A stretch of DNA of 64,000 nucleotides, from positions 1-64,000 of the forward strand of contig JAFQHL010000049.1 of assembly GCA_017397955.1 (NCBI GenBank), read 5' to 3'. Position 1 is the first letter of the stretch. Each line of letters begins with the position of its first letter. The notes under the pieces were generated by a model. That model was not told where the DNA came from and ran no database searches. It saw only the letters and a list, made by a program, of their open reading frames with translations. Shown here piece by piece: positions 49,072 to 60,800 of the stretch. The position numbers and the translations under genes are program-made. The DNA comes from Clostridia bacterium. Its GTDB lineage: Bacteria > Bacillota > Clostridia > Oscillospirales > CAG-382.

Positions 49072-50763
49072 ATGCTTGAGATAGGTTCACTTGTAGATGG
49101 TAAGTATAAAATACTGAATAAAGTTGGACAAGGCGGTATGAGCGTTGTTTATCTCGCCATGAATGAAAAGGCGAATAAGCAATGGGCGGTAAAAGAAGTT
49201 CGCAAGGACGGCGTTAAGGATTTTGAAATCGTTAAACAGGGACTTGTGGCAGAAACTGATATTCTTAAAAAGCTTAATCACCCCAACCTTCCCAGCATAG
49301 TAGACGTTATAGATACAAACGATTCGTTTATAATCATTATGGACTATATTCAAGGTAACTCCTTGAATAAGGCTCTTGATGAATACGGTGCACAGCCACA
49401 GGAACACGTAATTGCTTGGGCAAAGCAGCTGTGCGATGTATTGGGATATTTACATACAAGGAATCCTGCAATTATTTATAGAGATATGAAGCCCGCAAAT
49501 GTTATGCTTAAGCCCGACGGCAATGTTACCTTGATTGACTTTGGTACCGCCCGTGAGTTTAAGGAGAAGAACTTGGCGGATACAACCTGTCTTGGTACTG
49601 TCGGTTACGCCGCGCCGGAGCAGTTTGGCGGCATGGGACAAACCGATGCCAGAACAGATATTTACTGTTTGGGGGCCACCCTTTATCACTTGGTAACGGG
49701 TATGAACCCTTGCGAACCTCCTTATGAGATAAAGCCCATAAGAGAGATAAATCCTGCGCTTTCCAGCGGCTTGGAAAGAATTATTCAAAAATGCACACAA
49801 CGTGACCCCAACGACCGTTATCAGTCTGCTGCAGAATTGATGTACGCGTTGGAGCATTACGAGGAAATAGACGACCTATATAAAAAGAAACAAAAGAGAA
49901 AGCTTTATAAATTTATCGCTTGCGTTGCGTTGACTCTTGTATTTGCGGGCACCTCTGTTTGGGGATATTTGGCAGCCGAAAATAAAAAGAGAGAGAATTA
50001 CGATTATATTCTTGCCAACGCCGACTCTCCCGAAGACTATTACGAAGCTATTGTTACCGACCCTACCCGCGTAGAAGCTTATTTAGGTGACGGTGATAAC
50101 AAGGGTCTTATAAACTTCCTTATTGATGACGACAAGCTTACCGGTGATGACAGTGCAGTTTTTACCAAACTTAAGGGCGGTCTTGACCAGAAAAATATGA
50201 TGGGGTATTCTTCCACCGTAAAAGTGCTGGAAGAGCTTAAGGAGAGCAACCCCAAGGGCTACGAGGATGTTTGCTACCAAATCGGCGAAGCTTGTATGTT
50301 TTTCTCCAGTGTAGCTGTAAAAGATGATAAGTATATAACTGCGGCAACTTGGTTTCAGCATGCAGGTGACAGATATCCCGTAGCAAAAATATATTGTGAT
50401 ATTGCTTCTTGTTTACAGAATATTCAAAAATTTAAAAATGCAGAACAGTTTGTAAATCTCTACAAAGAGTACGAAACCCTTTGGAATAAAGTGCAAACTT
50501 TACAGAAAGATGCGCTTAAATACGATATTGACTTAAAGCTTCGTGTGTGGAAAGAAACAGTTTCTATGATTAGAAATAATGTAGAGTATTTTTGTGAAGT
50601 TTCTTCTAAAAGCGAAATTACAACATTATTGGAAGACATAAAAACTAACTGTTCACTAATGACCGGTATAGGCCTTAAGGACAGTGTTTCTTCTATTATA
50701 GAAAGTGTAGAAACCACTAAGAGCAAGATAGAAACAGTGAAAACCGAAAAAGCGGAAGGTTAA
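49072..50763 (+). CDS. membrane Ser/Thr protein kinase without PASTA domains
   Basis: A 563-residue Hanks-type kinase: Gly-rich loop GQGGMSV (19-25), ATP-Lys K41, catalytic loop YRDMKPAN with D138 (Tyr replaces the usual His of HRD, as in many clostridial kinases), DFG at 156-158, APE at 181-183. One transmembrane helix at about 281-301, then about 260 residues outside the membrane that are helical and TPR-like rather than PASTA repeats. The external part may sense a protein or pilus subunit. PP2C and FHA partners are in the same operon. Confidence 0.93.
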   Translation: MLEIGSLVDGKYKILNKVGQGGMSVVYLAMNEKANKQWAVKEVRKDGVKDFEIVKQGLVAETDILKKLNHPNLPSIVDVIDTNDSFIIIMDYIQGNSLNKALDEYGAQPQEHVIAWAKQLCDVLGYLHTRNPAIIYRDMKPANVMLKPDGNVTLIDFGTAREFKEKNLADTTCLGTVGYAAPEQFGGMGQTDARTDIYCLGATLYHLVTGMNPCEPPYEIKPIREINPALSSGLERIIQKCTQRDPNDRYQSAAELMYALEHYEEIDDLYKKKQKRKLYKFIACVALTLVFAGTSVWGYLAAENKKRENYDYILANADSPEDYYEAIVTDPTRVEAYLGDGDNKGLINFLIDDDKLTGDDSAVFTKLKGGLDQKNMMGYSSTVKVLEELKESNPKGYEDVCYQIGEACMFFSSVAVKDDKYITAATWFQHAGDRYPVAKIYCDIASCLQNIQKFKNAEQFVNLYKEYETLWNKVQTLQKDALKYDIDLKLRVWKETVSMIRNNVEYFCEVSSKSEITTLLEDIKTNCSLMTGIGLKDSVSSIIESVETTKSKIETVKTEKAEG

Positions 50764-50778
50764 GGAGGGGGACAGAAT

Positions 50779-51294
50779 ATGACGTACGAAGTATATAGAT
50801 ACATATTCATGGGCGGTGCAATTCTTACCATTCTTATGTTAATTGTTTCTGTCTTTGTGTTCTTCTACTTAAAAATACCTAAGGTTATCGGCGATATTAC
50901 CGGCTCCACCGCAAGAAAAGCAATCGAAAACATAAGAAACCACAACGAAAAAACCGGTGATAAAACCTTTAAAACAAGCCGTATCAATAATGAAAGAGGC
51001 AAAATAACAGATAAAATTTCCGCATCCGGCAAGCTGATAAAGCAAGTGGAATCCGCACCTTACGGAGCAATGGCAACGGAAAAGCTGAACACACAGCAGT
51101 TGGTAGGCTCTGATGGTGCTGCCAATGAAACTACCGTTCTTTCCCAAGCAACCGCCAGTGAAACTACGGTGCTTTCCGAAACACCCGTTATGGCTGCTGC
51201 TGAAACAACGGTATTAAGCCAACAGTCTGCAGGCAATGAGTTTGTGGTTGAATATGAAATTACTTATATTCATACAGACGAGATTATTGCTTAG
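50779..51294 (+). CDS. membrane protein with three ETTVL motifs, candidate kinase substrate
   Basis: A 171-residue protein: N-terminal helix (about residues 10-33), a basic cytoplasmic stretch, then a low-complexity tail with ETTVLS-type motifs at 117-121, 128-132 and 142-146, followed by an acidic end. Each motif matches those in the FHA protein (406 and 418). FHA domains favour pThr with a hydrophobic residue at +3, which TTVL provides. It directly follows the kinase gene. Its function is inferred. Confidence 0.65.
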   Translation: MTYEVYRYIFMGGAILTILMLIVSVFVFFYLKIPKVIGDITGSTARKAIENIRNHNEKTGDKTFKTSRINNERGKITDKISASGKLIKQVESAPYGAMATEKLNTQQLVGSDGAANETTVLSQATASETTVLSETPVMAAAETTVLSQQSAGNEFVVEYEITYIHTDEIIA

Positions 51295-51305
51295 GAGGGG
51301 TTGCA

Positions 51306-51806
51306 ATGCTTGCATTTACCGTTAAAAAAGCAAGGTTTTTGTTGCTTGTCGCTTTTGCGGCGATATCTGTATCAAGCCTTTCTCTAAGCTTTATTTCGTA
51401 TATACCGCGTATTGCCGAGAATCAAAGCAACGCGGGGGCATACGTAATAGCTGCTGTGTTTTGGCTGGGATTGATTTTGTTTTTGGCGGCAAACTATTCC
51501 CTTAAAAAACTTTTGTCCGACCGTCTGGAAGCGCTGGTTCTGCAAAAGCGGTTAGAGAAGCAGCTTTTACCGGGCGCAGTTAAATTTTCTGCAGGACTAA
51601 CAAACATAGTTGTTTATATAATTATAATTTTGGGCTTGGGCTTTATAATAAGCGACATTATTTGTAATTATATACCCGAAAAAATAATGTTCCCTATTCT
51701 TACTGTTACAATCCTGTCTTTTGCTGTTCACAGCGTTATAGACGGGAAGTACTATAAAGTGTATAAGCAAATCAAGGAGAGTGTGAATTATGAAAAGAAA
51801 CACTAA
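51306..51806 (+). CDS. four-TM membrane protein of unknown function
   Basis: A 166-residue protein with four helices (about residues 11-33, 44-63, 96-119 and 127-145) separated by a charged amphipathic segment (about 65-90). No family recognised. AGGAGGGG is upstream. Its last 17 bases overlap the start of the giant surface-protein gene, which implies coupled translation and a role tied to that protein. Confidence 0.6.
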   Translation: MLAFTVKKARFLLLVAFAAISVSSLSLSFISYIPRIAENQSNAGAYVIAAVFWLGLILFLAANYSLKKLLSDRLEALVLQKRLEKQLLPGAVKFSAGLTNIVVYIIIILGLGFIISDIICNYIPEKIMFPILTVTILSFAVHSVIDGKYYKVYKQIKESVNYEKKH

Positions 51807-54800
51807 AAACAATCAGATGCGTGGTACTGTGGCGCTGTTTTTAGCTATAGTAGTGGTTTTATCCTTGCTTCCCGCCAATATTCTTGCTATGGAAGGAAGC
51901 TCTTTGACCACGAATATAGACACGGTGAGCTTTGTTACCGGTACAGCTGCTGAATTTGAGTTTTCCACCGAAGCAAACGCAGATTACGGTACTATGGTTT
52001 TGGGTTCCTTTGAGTTTAGCGATCCCGATGCCATAGAAAAGCTTGAATACAAAGAATCCAAAGACGGAAACTGGTACGAATTTTACGGTGACTTCGGCCC
52101 CGCGGGCGGATTCCCTATGCAGGATGCTACCAGCTATTTCCGCGCAACCTTTAAAAAAGCGGGCGTTTATACCGTTAACGCTTATATGAAGGCAGCAGAG
52201 GGCGGTGCTGTTCTTTGCTCTACCCAAGCTACGGTAAATGTGAAAGGCTCAAGCGAACTGACTACCAATATAGACAAGCAGACCTTTGTTGTAGGCACAG
52301 CTACCGAGTTTGAGTTTGCTACCGTAGCAAACGGAGATAAGGAAACTTATGTTTTAGGCTCCTTTGAGTTTAGCGATCCCGATGCCATAGAAAAGCTTGA
52401 ATATAAAGAATCCAAAGACGGAAACTGGTATGAGTTTTACGGTGATTTCGGTCCCGCAGGCGGCTTCCCCATGCAGGATGCAACCAGCTATTTCCGCGTA
52501 ACTTTTAAAAAGGCGGGCACCTATACCCTTGATGCCTATATGAAGGTTGCAGACAGCGGTCATATTCTTTGCTCTTCCAAGTCCACCGTAAAAGTATCCG
52601 GCGGAAGCGTGCTTAATACAGATATTGACGAAAAGACCTTTGTTGTAGGCACAGCTACCGAGTTTGAGTTTGCTACCGTAGCAAACGGAGATAAAGGAAC
52701 TCTTGTTTTAGGCTCCTTTGAGTTTAGCGATCCCGATGCCATAGAAAAGCTTGAATACAAAGAATCCAAAGACGGAAAATGGTATGAGTTTTACGGTGAC
52801 TTTGGTCCCGCAGGCGGCTTCCCTATGCAGGATGCTACCAGCTATTTCCGCGTAACTTTTAACCGTGCGGGCACATTTACCCTTCACGCTTATATGAAAA
52901 CAGCAAGGGAAGGCGATATTCTTTGCAGTGCGTATATAGACGTTGTTGCAAAAGCAGATGCAGCACTAAGCTTTGATAAGGACCACTTGGAAATTAAGTA
53001 TACAGATGAAAACGCTACCAACAAGTTGAACGACAGCGTTGCCGATCCTGAGTATACTTACAGTTCCGATAAGGAAGAGGTTGTTACCGTAAATGAATAC
53101 GGTGTACTTACGCCTAAAGCCATAGGTAAGGCAATAATAACCGTTACAAGAAAAGAAACCGACAGCTATATTTCTGCCTCTGCAAGCTATACAGTAGAGG
53201 TTGTTGCAGGCATTCAGGGAGAGCTTGCTTGGAAAAACACCGTTCCTGAATCTATTGTATGGAATGTACCTGAAGGTTACACCAACACCGTAAGAGGCGG
53301 CTCCGGTGACGGTGCGGTTACCTATACCTCCGATAACACGGATGTTGCCGAGGTTGATGAAGACGGCGTTGTTACCCTTAAAATGCCCGGTACGGTTACC
53401 ATTACCGCAGTTAAAGACGGCGGCGAGCTTTATGAAGATTTAAGCATAGAATATACCCTTGTTGTTGTTAAGGCAGAGCCTGAAGCTTTGGTATTTGGTG
53501 ATATTAACCCCGATGCTGTTTGTGTTGGCGATACATACACTAATACGGTAAGCGGCGGCTATGAAGGTGGCACCGTTCTATACAGCAGCTCTGACAACAC
53601 CGTTGCAAGCGTTGATGAAAACGGCGTGCTTACCGCACTTAGAGTACCCGCAGGCGAGGAAAGTGTTACCGTTACCATAACTGCTTCTCTTGCAGGTAAC
53701 GACTATTATGAAAAGGCGACCGCAAATTACGAGATTACAATATACCGTGCAGAGCACAACCCTCCTGTTTATTTTGAAAAAGGCGATGCTCCGCAGACAA
53801 TTACATACGGTCAAGAATACAAGAATGAAGCCTTCGCAAATACCGATATTACCTATTCTTCCTCTGACGATGATATAGCAGAGGTTGACAAAAACGGCGC
53901 ACTTATCATACACAAGGCCGGCACTGTGATCATCACTGCCGCCGCCGCAGAAAGCGAGCAGTATAAGGCCGCCGAAGCTTCTTATACCATTACGATCAAT
54001 AAGGCAGAGCAGACCGTGGTATTTGAAAACGGCACTGTCAATATAGAAGCTTTGTCCTACGGTGACGAGTATAAAAACACAGCTTCTGCAAATACCGATA
54101 TTACCTATTCTTCCTCTGACGATGAGATAGCAGAGGTTGACGAAAATGGTAAGCTCATCATAAAGAAGGCAGGCACCGTAACCATTACCGCTACCGCAGC
54201 AGAAACCGAACAGTATGAGGCTGCTGAAGCTTCTTATGAAATTACCATAAACAAAGCTGACCAGACCGTAGCGTTCGAAAACGGCACCAATGATACAGAG
54301 ATTACTTACGGTCAAGAATATAAAAACGAAGCATTCGCAGAGACCGAAATTACCTATTCTTCCTCTGATAACACAGTAGCAGAGGTTGACGGAAACGGCA
54401 ATCTTATCATACATAAGGCAGGTACAGTAATTATTACCGCTACCGCAGCAGAAAGCGAACAGTACAATTCTGCCGAGGCTTTTTACACACTCACCATCAA
54501 TAAGGCAGACCAGAGCTTAGAATTTGAAAAGGGCACCGAAGTTGATGACATAACTTATGGCGATGATTTTACAAACGCAGCATCTCCGATATATGAAGCA
54601 ACCGTAGGCAAAATTACCTATTCTTCCTCTGACAACACAGTGGCAGAGGTTGACGAAAACGGCAAGCTTACCATATACAAGGCAGGCACCGTAATCATCA
54701 CCGCAAGCTACGAAGAAAATGAGCAGTATAAAGCTACCGAAGCTTCTTACACACTCACCATCAACAAGGCAGACTTTAATATCTTCTTCGAAAAAGACGA

Positions 54801-57800
54801 AACCGTAGAAATTGCCTTTAACTATAACGACAATAAGTTTTCTAACCCCGCAAGATCTGCACCGATAAACAACAATTTTGCAATCGTTTACTCTGTAGTA
54901 GACGGCGAAGAGTTTATTGTTGAAAACACCTTTGATTCTGCAACGGGTGAGTTTGAAATTGCAGGCGCAGGTGAAATAGAAATATCTGTTACCTTTACCG
55001 ACGATGAGCGTTTTAATCAAAACACCGCTTCTTACACCTTAACGGTTAATAAAGCCGACCAGTATATTGCTTTCTATGACGGTATGACAGAGTTGGGCGA
55101 AGATGCCGAAGTTAAAATGATAAACGGCGACAACGCCTTTGTACTTCCCGTTGCACGTCCCAAAGACGAAACAAAGTTCGGCACCGGCGCAATAGAATAC
55201 TTTATCCACGAGGATGAAAACGGCGTAGTAACCAAGGACGAGGGAACAGGCGAGTTTGTTTTCACACTTGAGGTTGGCACTGTTGTGTTCGGCGCAATAA
55301 TGGCAGGCGATGATAATTATAATGCTTCAGCACCCGTTTATTTCACTCTTGTAGTAGAAAACGGCGTCATCGAAAACGACTATTACGTTATCGAAGGCCC
55401 CAAGACAAACAGTTCTAACGAGTGGTTTATAGATGATGTTACCATCAAGGCAAAAGAGGACTACATTATAGGTGTAGGCAAGGGGAAAAATGTCAATTCC
55501 GTGGAAGAGTGGAAAAATGAGATTGTAGTTTCCGGAGATGACGAGCATGAACTTCGTTTGTTCGTGAAAAACGTAAGGACAGGTCGTATATACGGCGGAA
55601 AGAACGAAATCACAATCAAAATAGACACCTTTAATCCTGCGGGTCAAATCCTTAACGATAAGATAAGTAATTGGGATTCCAACATTACAATAATTACCCG
55701 CGAAATCAGTGATAAAAACGGAATTGATTTTACTGTTAACCCCAGCGACAACCTCTCCGGTGTTTATAACGTTCAGTATTTTATTGAAGAAGGCTCTGAC
55801 CAAATAAAGGACAGAACTGCTCTTGATGCCGTAAGCGAATGGCAACCCTACACAGGTGTCATAAGCGTTGACGGCAACAAAATGTTTGTTGTTTACGCAA
55901 AGATTACCGACAATGCAGGCTTGTACAGCTATGCACACACAAATGTAATTGTATATGACGTAACCGACCCGAACGCTGATATCAAAGCACCCGAGGCTAC
56001 AAACGGATATTACAATTCTGACGTAGTGCTTGACATAACTGCTACCGATGAGCAGATTTCCGCAGGCATTGCAAGCATCACCTACAAGATAGAAGCAGGC
56101 GATGTTGTAGAAACAGGCGATTTGTATACCTTTGATGTGGAAAATCCTGAATATTCCGCACTTGAAACAAGCCTTGAAAAGCAATTAACAATCGACTCTG
56201 AAAAATTTAACAGCGACGGTGTTAAAGTAACTGTTACAGTTACCGATAACGCAGGAAACACCACTATCAAAGAGATTACTTTAAATATTTGCGTAACTCT
56301 CTTTACCATGGAAGCAACCTATGTTGATGACCCTGCACCCTATGACCCCTTTGGCGATGTAAAGTGCTATAACGCAAAGCGTATAGCGAAGATTGTTATT
56401 ACAGGCAGAACTACTGTATTTGAAAAAGCTGAAGCTTCAATAGTTGTTTCCGAAACCAAGGGTAATCCCGCAGATGAAACAACATACGTAATCAAGCCTT
56501 GTGAAACCGCAGAGGTTGAAGGTAACCCCGACGGGGCTACACATACTTATTACATTGAGTTTAACGGTAGCGCACGCTATACTTTCACCTTCAATTACAC
56601 AGATATCTTTGGGAATAATTTCAACCACGTTTCCGATAAGTTTGCGGTTGATACTGATGCACCCACCGCTTCCGTAACAATTGACGGCACCCACACATGG
56701 GATACTTTGTTAAGCACCATTACCTTCGGGTTGTGGAGCCGGAACGAAGTTGAAGTTACTGCAACGGCAAACGACGCAACCAGTGGCATAAAGAGCTTTA
56801 TGGTATACAGAACAGACTCCACAACGCTTCTCAGCCGTGAAAAGCTGGACAGCTGTTATGCCGACGACGACTTTGTGACTTACGTAGAGGGTCACACTAT
56901 TAAAGCAAACGAAAAGGCAGTTTTCTATTTCAGATATGAAGACTATGCAGGTCACTATGATTACATTTGCTCCGATGGTTATATAGTAGAAGCAGAGCCT
57001 TCCGGTATTACCATTACTCTTGATGAAACAAACCGTTATCATAATGATATTCCCTTGTATAACGGGGACGTTCATGCAATTATAAGGGTTAACGAGAATC
57101 CCAACGGTGCATATTCCGGCATTAAAGAGGTTACTTACAAAGTAGAGTGCGACGGCGTTGTTACCATGCGCGAACCCATAAAGATGTTGGATTACACTAT
57201 GGAGGATTACGAAGCTAACAGTGACAAGGTTCCTACCTTTGGAGATCTTTATTACAGCTTTGAAAAGGAAATAGTTATTTTAGCTTCCGAAAACAATAGC
57301 TGTAACGTGGTTTTGACTGTAGAGGTTATTGATAACGCAGGCAACGTATACAGTGCATCTCAAGCTTTGGATATCGATAAAGAGCCTCCCGCAATTAAGA
57401 TTGAGTATAACAACAACGTTCCCAATATGGTTGTGAACGGCAGAGGCTATTACGGCGCAGACAGAGAAGCGCGTATAATCGTTACCGAAAGAAGCGGTCA
57501 CTTTATAGAAGCTGACGCCATTGCAGGCATAAAGGTTAAGGCTGTGGATGCAAAGGGCAATCCCATTGTTGTTAACGGCGAGGCTTTGGCTGTTGATGCC
57601 CAGGGCTATGTTGCAGATATAAGCAAGCTGTTCGGCAATATAATATGGACCGAAAGCATCGGTCAAACTCCCGACAGCACAACCCACACTGCTGTTCTCA
57701 GTTATGATAAAGACGCAAACTATACCTTCTCTATCTCTTATACCGATTTGGCGGGCAATGTTTGCAATATCTTTGATGCCGAAGGACAGCAAACACCTTA

Positions 57801-60800
57801 TACTTTCACTGTAGATAAGACAGAGCCCACCGCTGCAATCACCGCAGATGCCGAAACTTGGGACAAGCTGCTTGAGTTCTTGACCTTTGGTCTTTACAGC
57901 GGCGAAACCGTAAGCATTTCTGCAACCGATGACGATGCAACCAGCCCTGTACACTCGATAGAGTATTACAAGACAAGCGACACCCTTATTAAAACAAGAA
58001 GTGCGCTTGATGCAGTGACCGATTGGACCGATATAACGGCTGACCCCGAATTTACGGTTTCTGCAGACGAAAGATTTGTAATTTATCTTAAGATAACGGA
58101 TAAAGCCGGCAACTACAAGTACATCTGCTCTGACGGTTATGTTGTAGACGATACACCTTCCGATATAACATTGACCCCTGAAGCTACAGAGCACAGTCAT
58201 AACGGCAAGCCCTTGTATAATGGCGACGTAGACGTACTTATAGATGTTCGTGAGCAAACAGAAACCGCATATTCCGGTATAAAGGAAATTAAGTACTGGG
58301 TAGAATGCGACGGCAAGGTTTCTCAACCCGAAGAAGTAATATTCAGCTTTAATTACGAAATGGCTGATTATGTTTCCGAAGGCGAAAACACCCCCGTATT
58401 CACCGATTTGGTACACGAGTTCTCTAAGACAGTTACCATTAAAGCACAGGATAACAATAGCTGTGATGTTGTTCTTTATGTTGTGGTTACCGATAATGCC
58501 GGTAATGTTAAAACCGCGTCTGTTGCTGTTGATATAGACATAACTGCGCCCACAATCTCCGTAAGCTACAGCAACAACGAAGCTAACAAGGTTGTTGGTG
58601 ACAAGGGCTATTTCTCCGCAACAAGAAAAGCTACGGTTTCTATTACGGAAAGACGCGCTCACTTTGATAAGCTTGTTGCAAGCGACGGCATACTTATCAC
58701 CGCGGTTGACGCTAACGGTCATGCTGTTATTTCCGATTGTAAGAGCTTAATTGGTGCGTGGACCACCGTAGGTGTTGGCGAGAACACAGTCCACTCCGCT
58801 GTCATTAACTTTTCTGCAGATGCTAACTACACCTTTGCATTAAGCTATACAGACCTTGCGGGCAACACAAACCAGGGTGTTGACACAGGTGACAGCGTTA
58901 CTCCTTACAAGTTTGCTGTTGACAAGACCAAACCTGTAGGTACGGTTACAGCAGGTGAATTTGAGCCTTGGGAAACGTTGATTCAGTTCTTAACCTTCGG
59001 TCTTTGGAGCAAGGATTCGGTAGATGTCTCCGTAATTGCCAATGACTTGACTACCGATATTGATTCTGTATGTTATTACAAGACCTCCGATAAGACCGCA
59101 AAGACGGCTACACAGCTTGATGAAGTTTCCACTTGGAAACCTTTCAACGGTCTTACCGTTCTTGCCGATGAACAGTTCGTTGTTTATGTAAGGATTATAG
59201 ACTATGCAGGTAATATAGCTTATATAAGCACAAACGGTATTATAGTAGACGATACAGTTCCTATTGTAGAGTCTGTTAAACCCGAAATTACCATTGTTCC
59301 TGAACCTACTTATGGCATTTACAACTCCGATGTAACCGTTGCGGTTTTTGTTATAGATCCCAAGATTGGTGAAACGGAAGCGTATGCCGGCTTAGCGGAA
59401 ATCACCTATGAAGTTAAAAACATGGGTACAACAACACAATCCGGCGTTTTGTATTCCTTCGATACGGAAAACCCCACTTATGATGACCTTGTACAGGAGT
59501 GGAGCAAGCTTGATGCGATTGTTGTTGATAAGGATTTGAACAACAGCAATGCTGTAGAGATTATAGTATCCGCAAAGGATAACGCAGGAAATTCCAACAG
59601 CGCAGAATGTGAAATTAAGATAGACATTACTGCACCGATTATTGAAGTAAACTTCGATAATAACAACGGCGATACAAGCTTTGCAGACGGTGTATACTTC
59701 AGAGCTAATCGCACAGCAACCATCGTTGTTACCGAACGCAATTTTGACCCCGAATTGGTTGAGCTTGCAATAACCAACCCCCACGGATACGTCCCCGCAA
59801 TTACCGGTTGGACAACCGTAGAAGGCAGTGGTAACGGCGACAACACAACCAACGTTGCTTACGTTACTTTCGACAGAGACGGCGACTACACCTTTGACGT
59901 TTCCTGCACGGATGCTGCAGAAAATGCAAGTGCCGATGTGGACTTTGGTGCTTCTCTTGCACCTGAGAGATTTACCGTTGATAAGACCGCGCCTGTAGTT
60001 AATGTGTCTTACGACAATAACGATTCTTTGAACGGCAATTACTATAAAGCTCAAAGAACAGCAACAATTACCGTAACAGAGCACAACTTTGAAACAGGCA
60101 GAATAAGCATAAGCCTTAAGGCAACCGATAATGGTGCAGATGTACAGCTTCCTACCGTAAGTCAATGGACAACAGACGGCGACGTTCATACCGCAACCAT
60201 TACTTATGCGGCAGATGCGCTTTATGTATTCGATTTTGATTACAGAGATAAGGCGGGCAACGCGATTGCAGACATTGCAGAGCAGAGCTTTTATGTTGAC
60301 CTTACCAACCCTGTTGTCACAATTGAAAAGATTGTTGACCGGTCCGCAAACAATTCCGAGGGTAATATTGGCTTTGTTATGAGCGCAACCGATACAAACC
60401 TTGATGTATTTACCCCTGTTGTTACCGCAGTTATTAAGAACGGCAACACTTGGGAAACCAAGCAGATAGACGGCGGCGAAATTGCTGATATAACCAATGG
60501 TAAGATGTTCACGGTAAGCAACCTTGAAACCGACGGTATTTATCGTATTACTTGTACCGTGGTTGATAAGGCGGGCAACGCATATTCAGAGGTTGTTCTT
60601 GAAAACGCTGACGGTGAAAAGTATTCCGAACAGCGCTCCGGCGAAGATGCACTTGTAACCTTCTCCGTTAACCGTGAAGGCTCTACCTTTGAGCTTGACG
60701 AAAGCGTAGTGGAATTGCTTGATAAATACTATGTACAAAACGTTAATGACGACGTGGTTCTCGTTGAGATTAACGTTGACCCCTTGAAGGAGTATGTGGT

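Noticed and set aside
51898..54775. CRISPR or other non-coding repeat array
   Set aside because: The repeats are in frame, 250-354 bp long and encode protein modules. No short-repeat/spacer array was seen anywhere in the window.
57280..58722. 480-codon open frame on the minus strand inside the giant surface gene (and similar long ones at 53578-54414 and 55327-56184)
   Set aside because: Antisense shadows of the biased codon use of the repeat gene; no ribosome binding sites and no recognisable domains.
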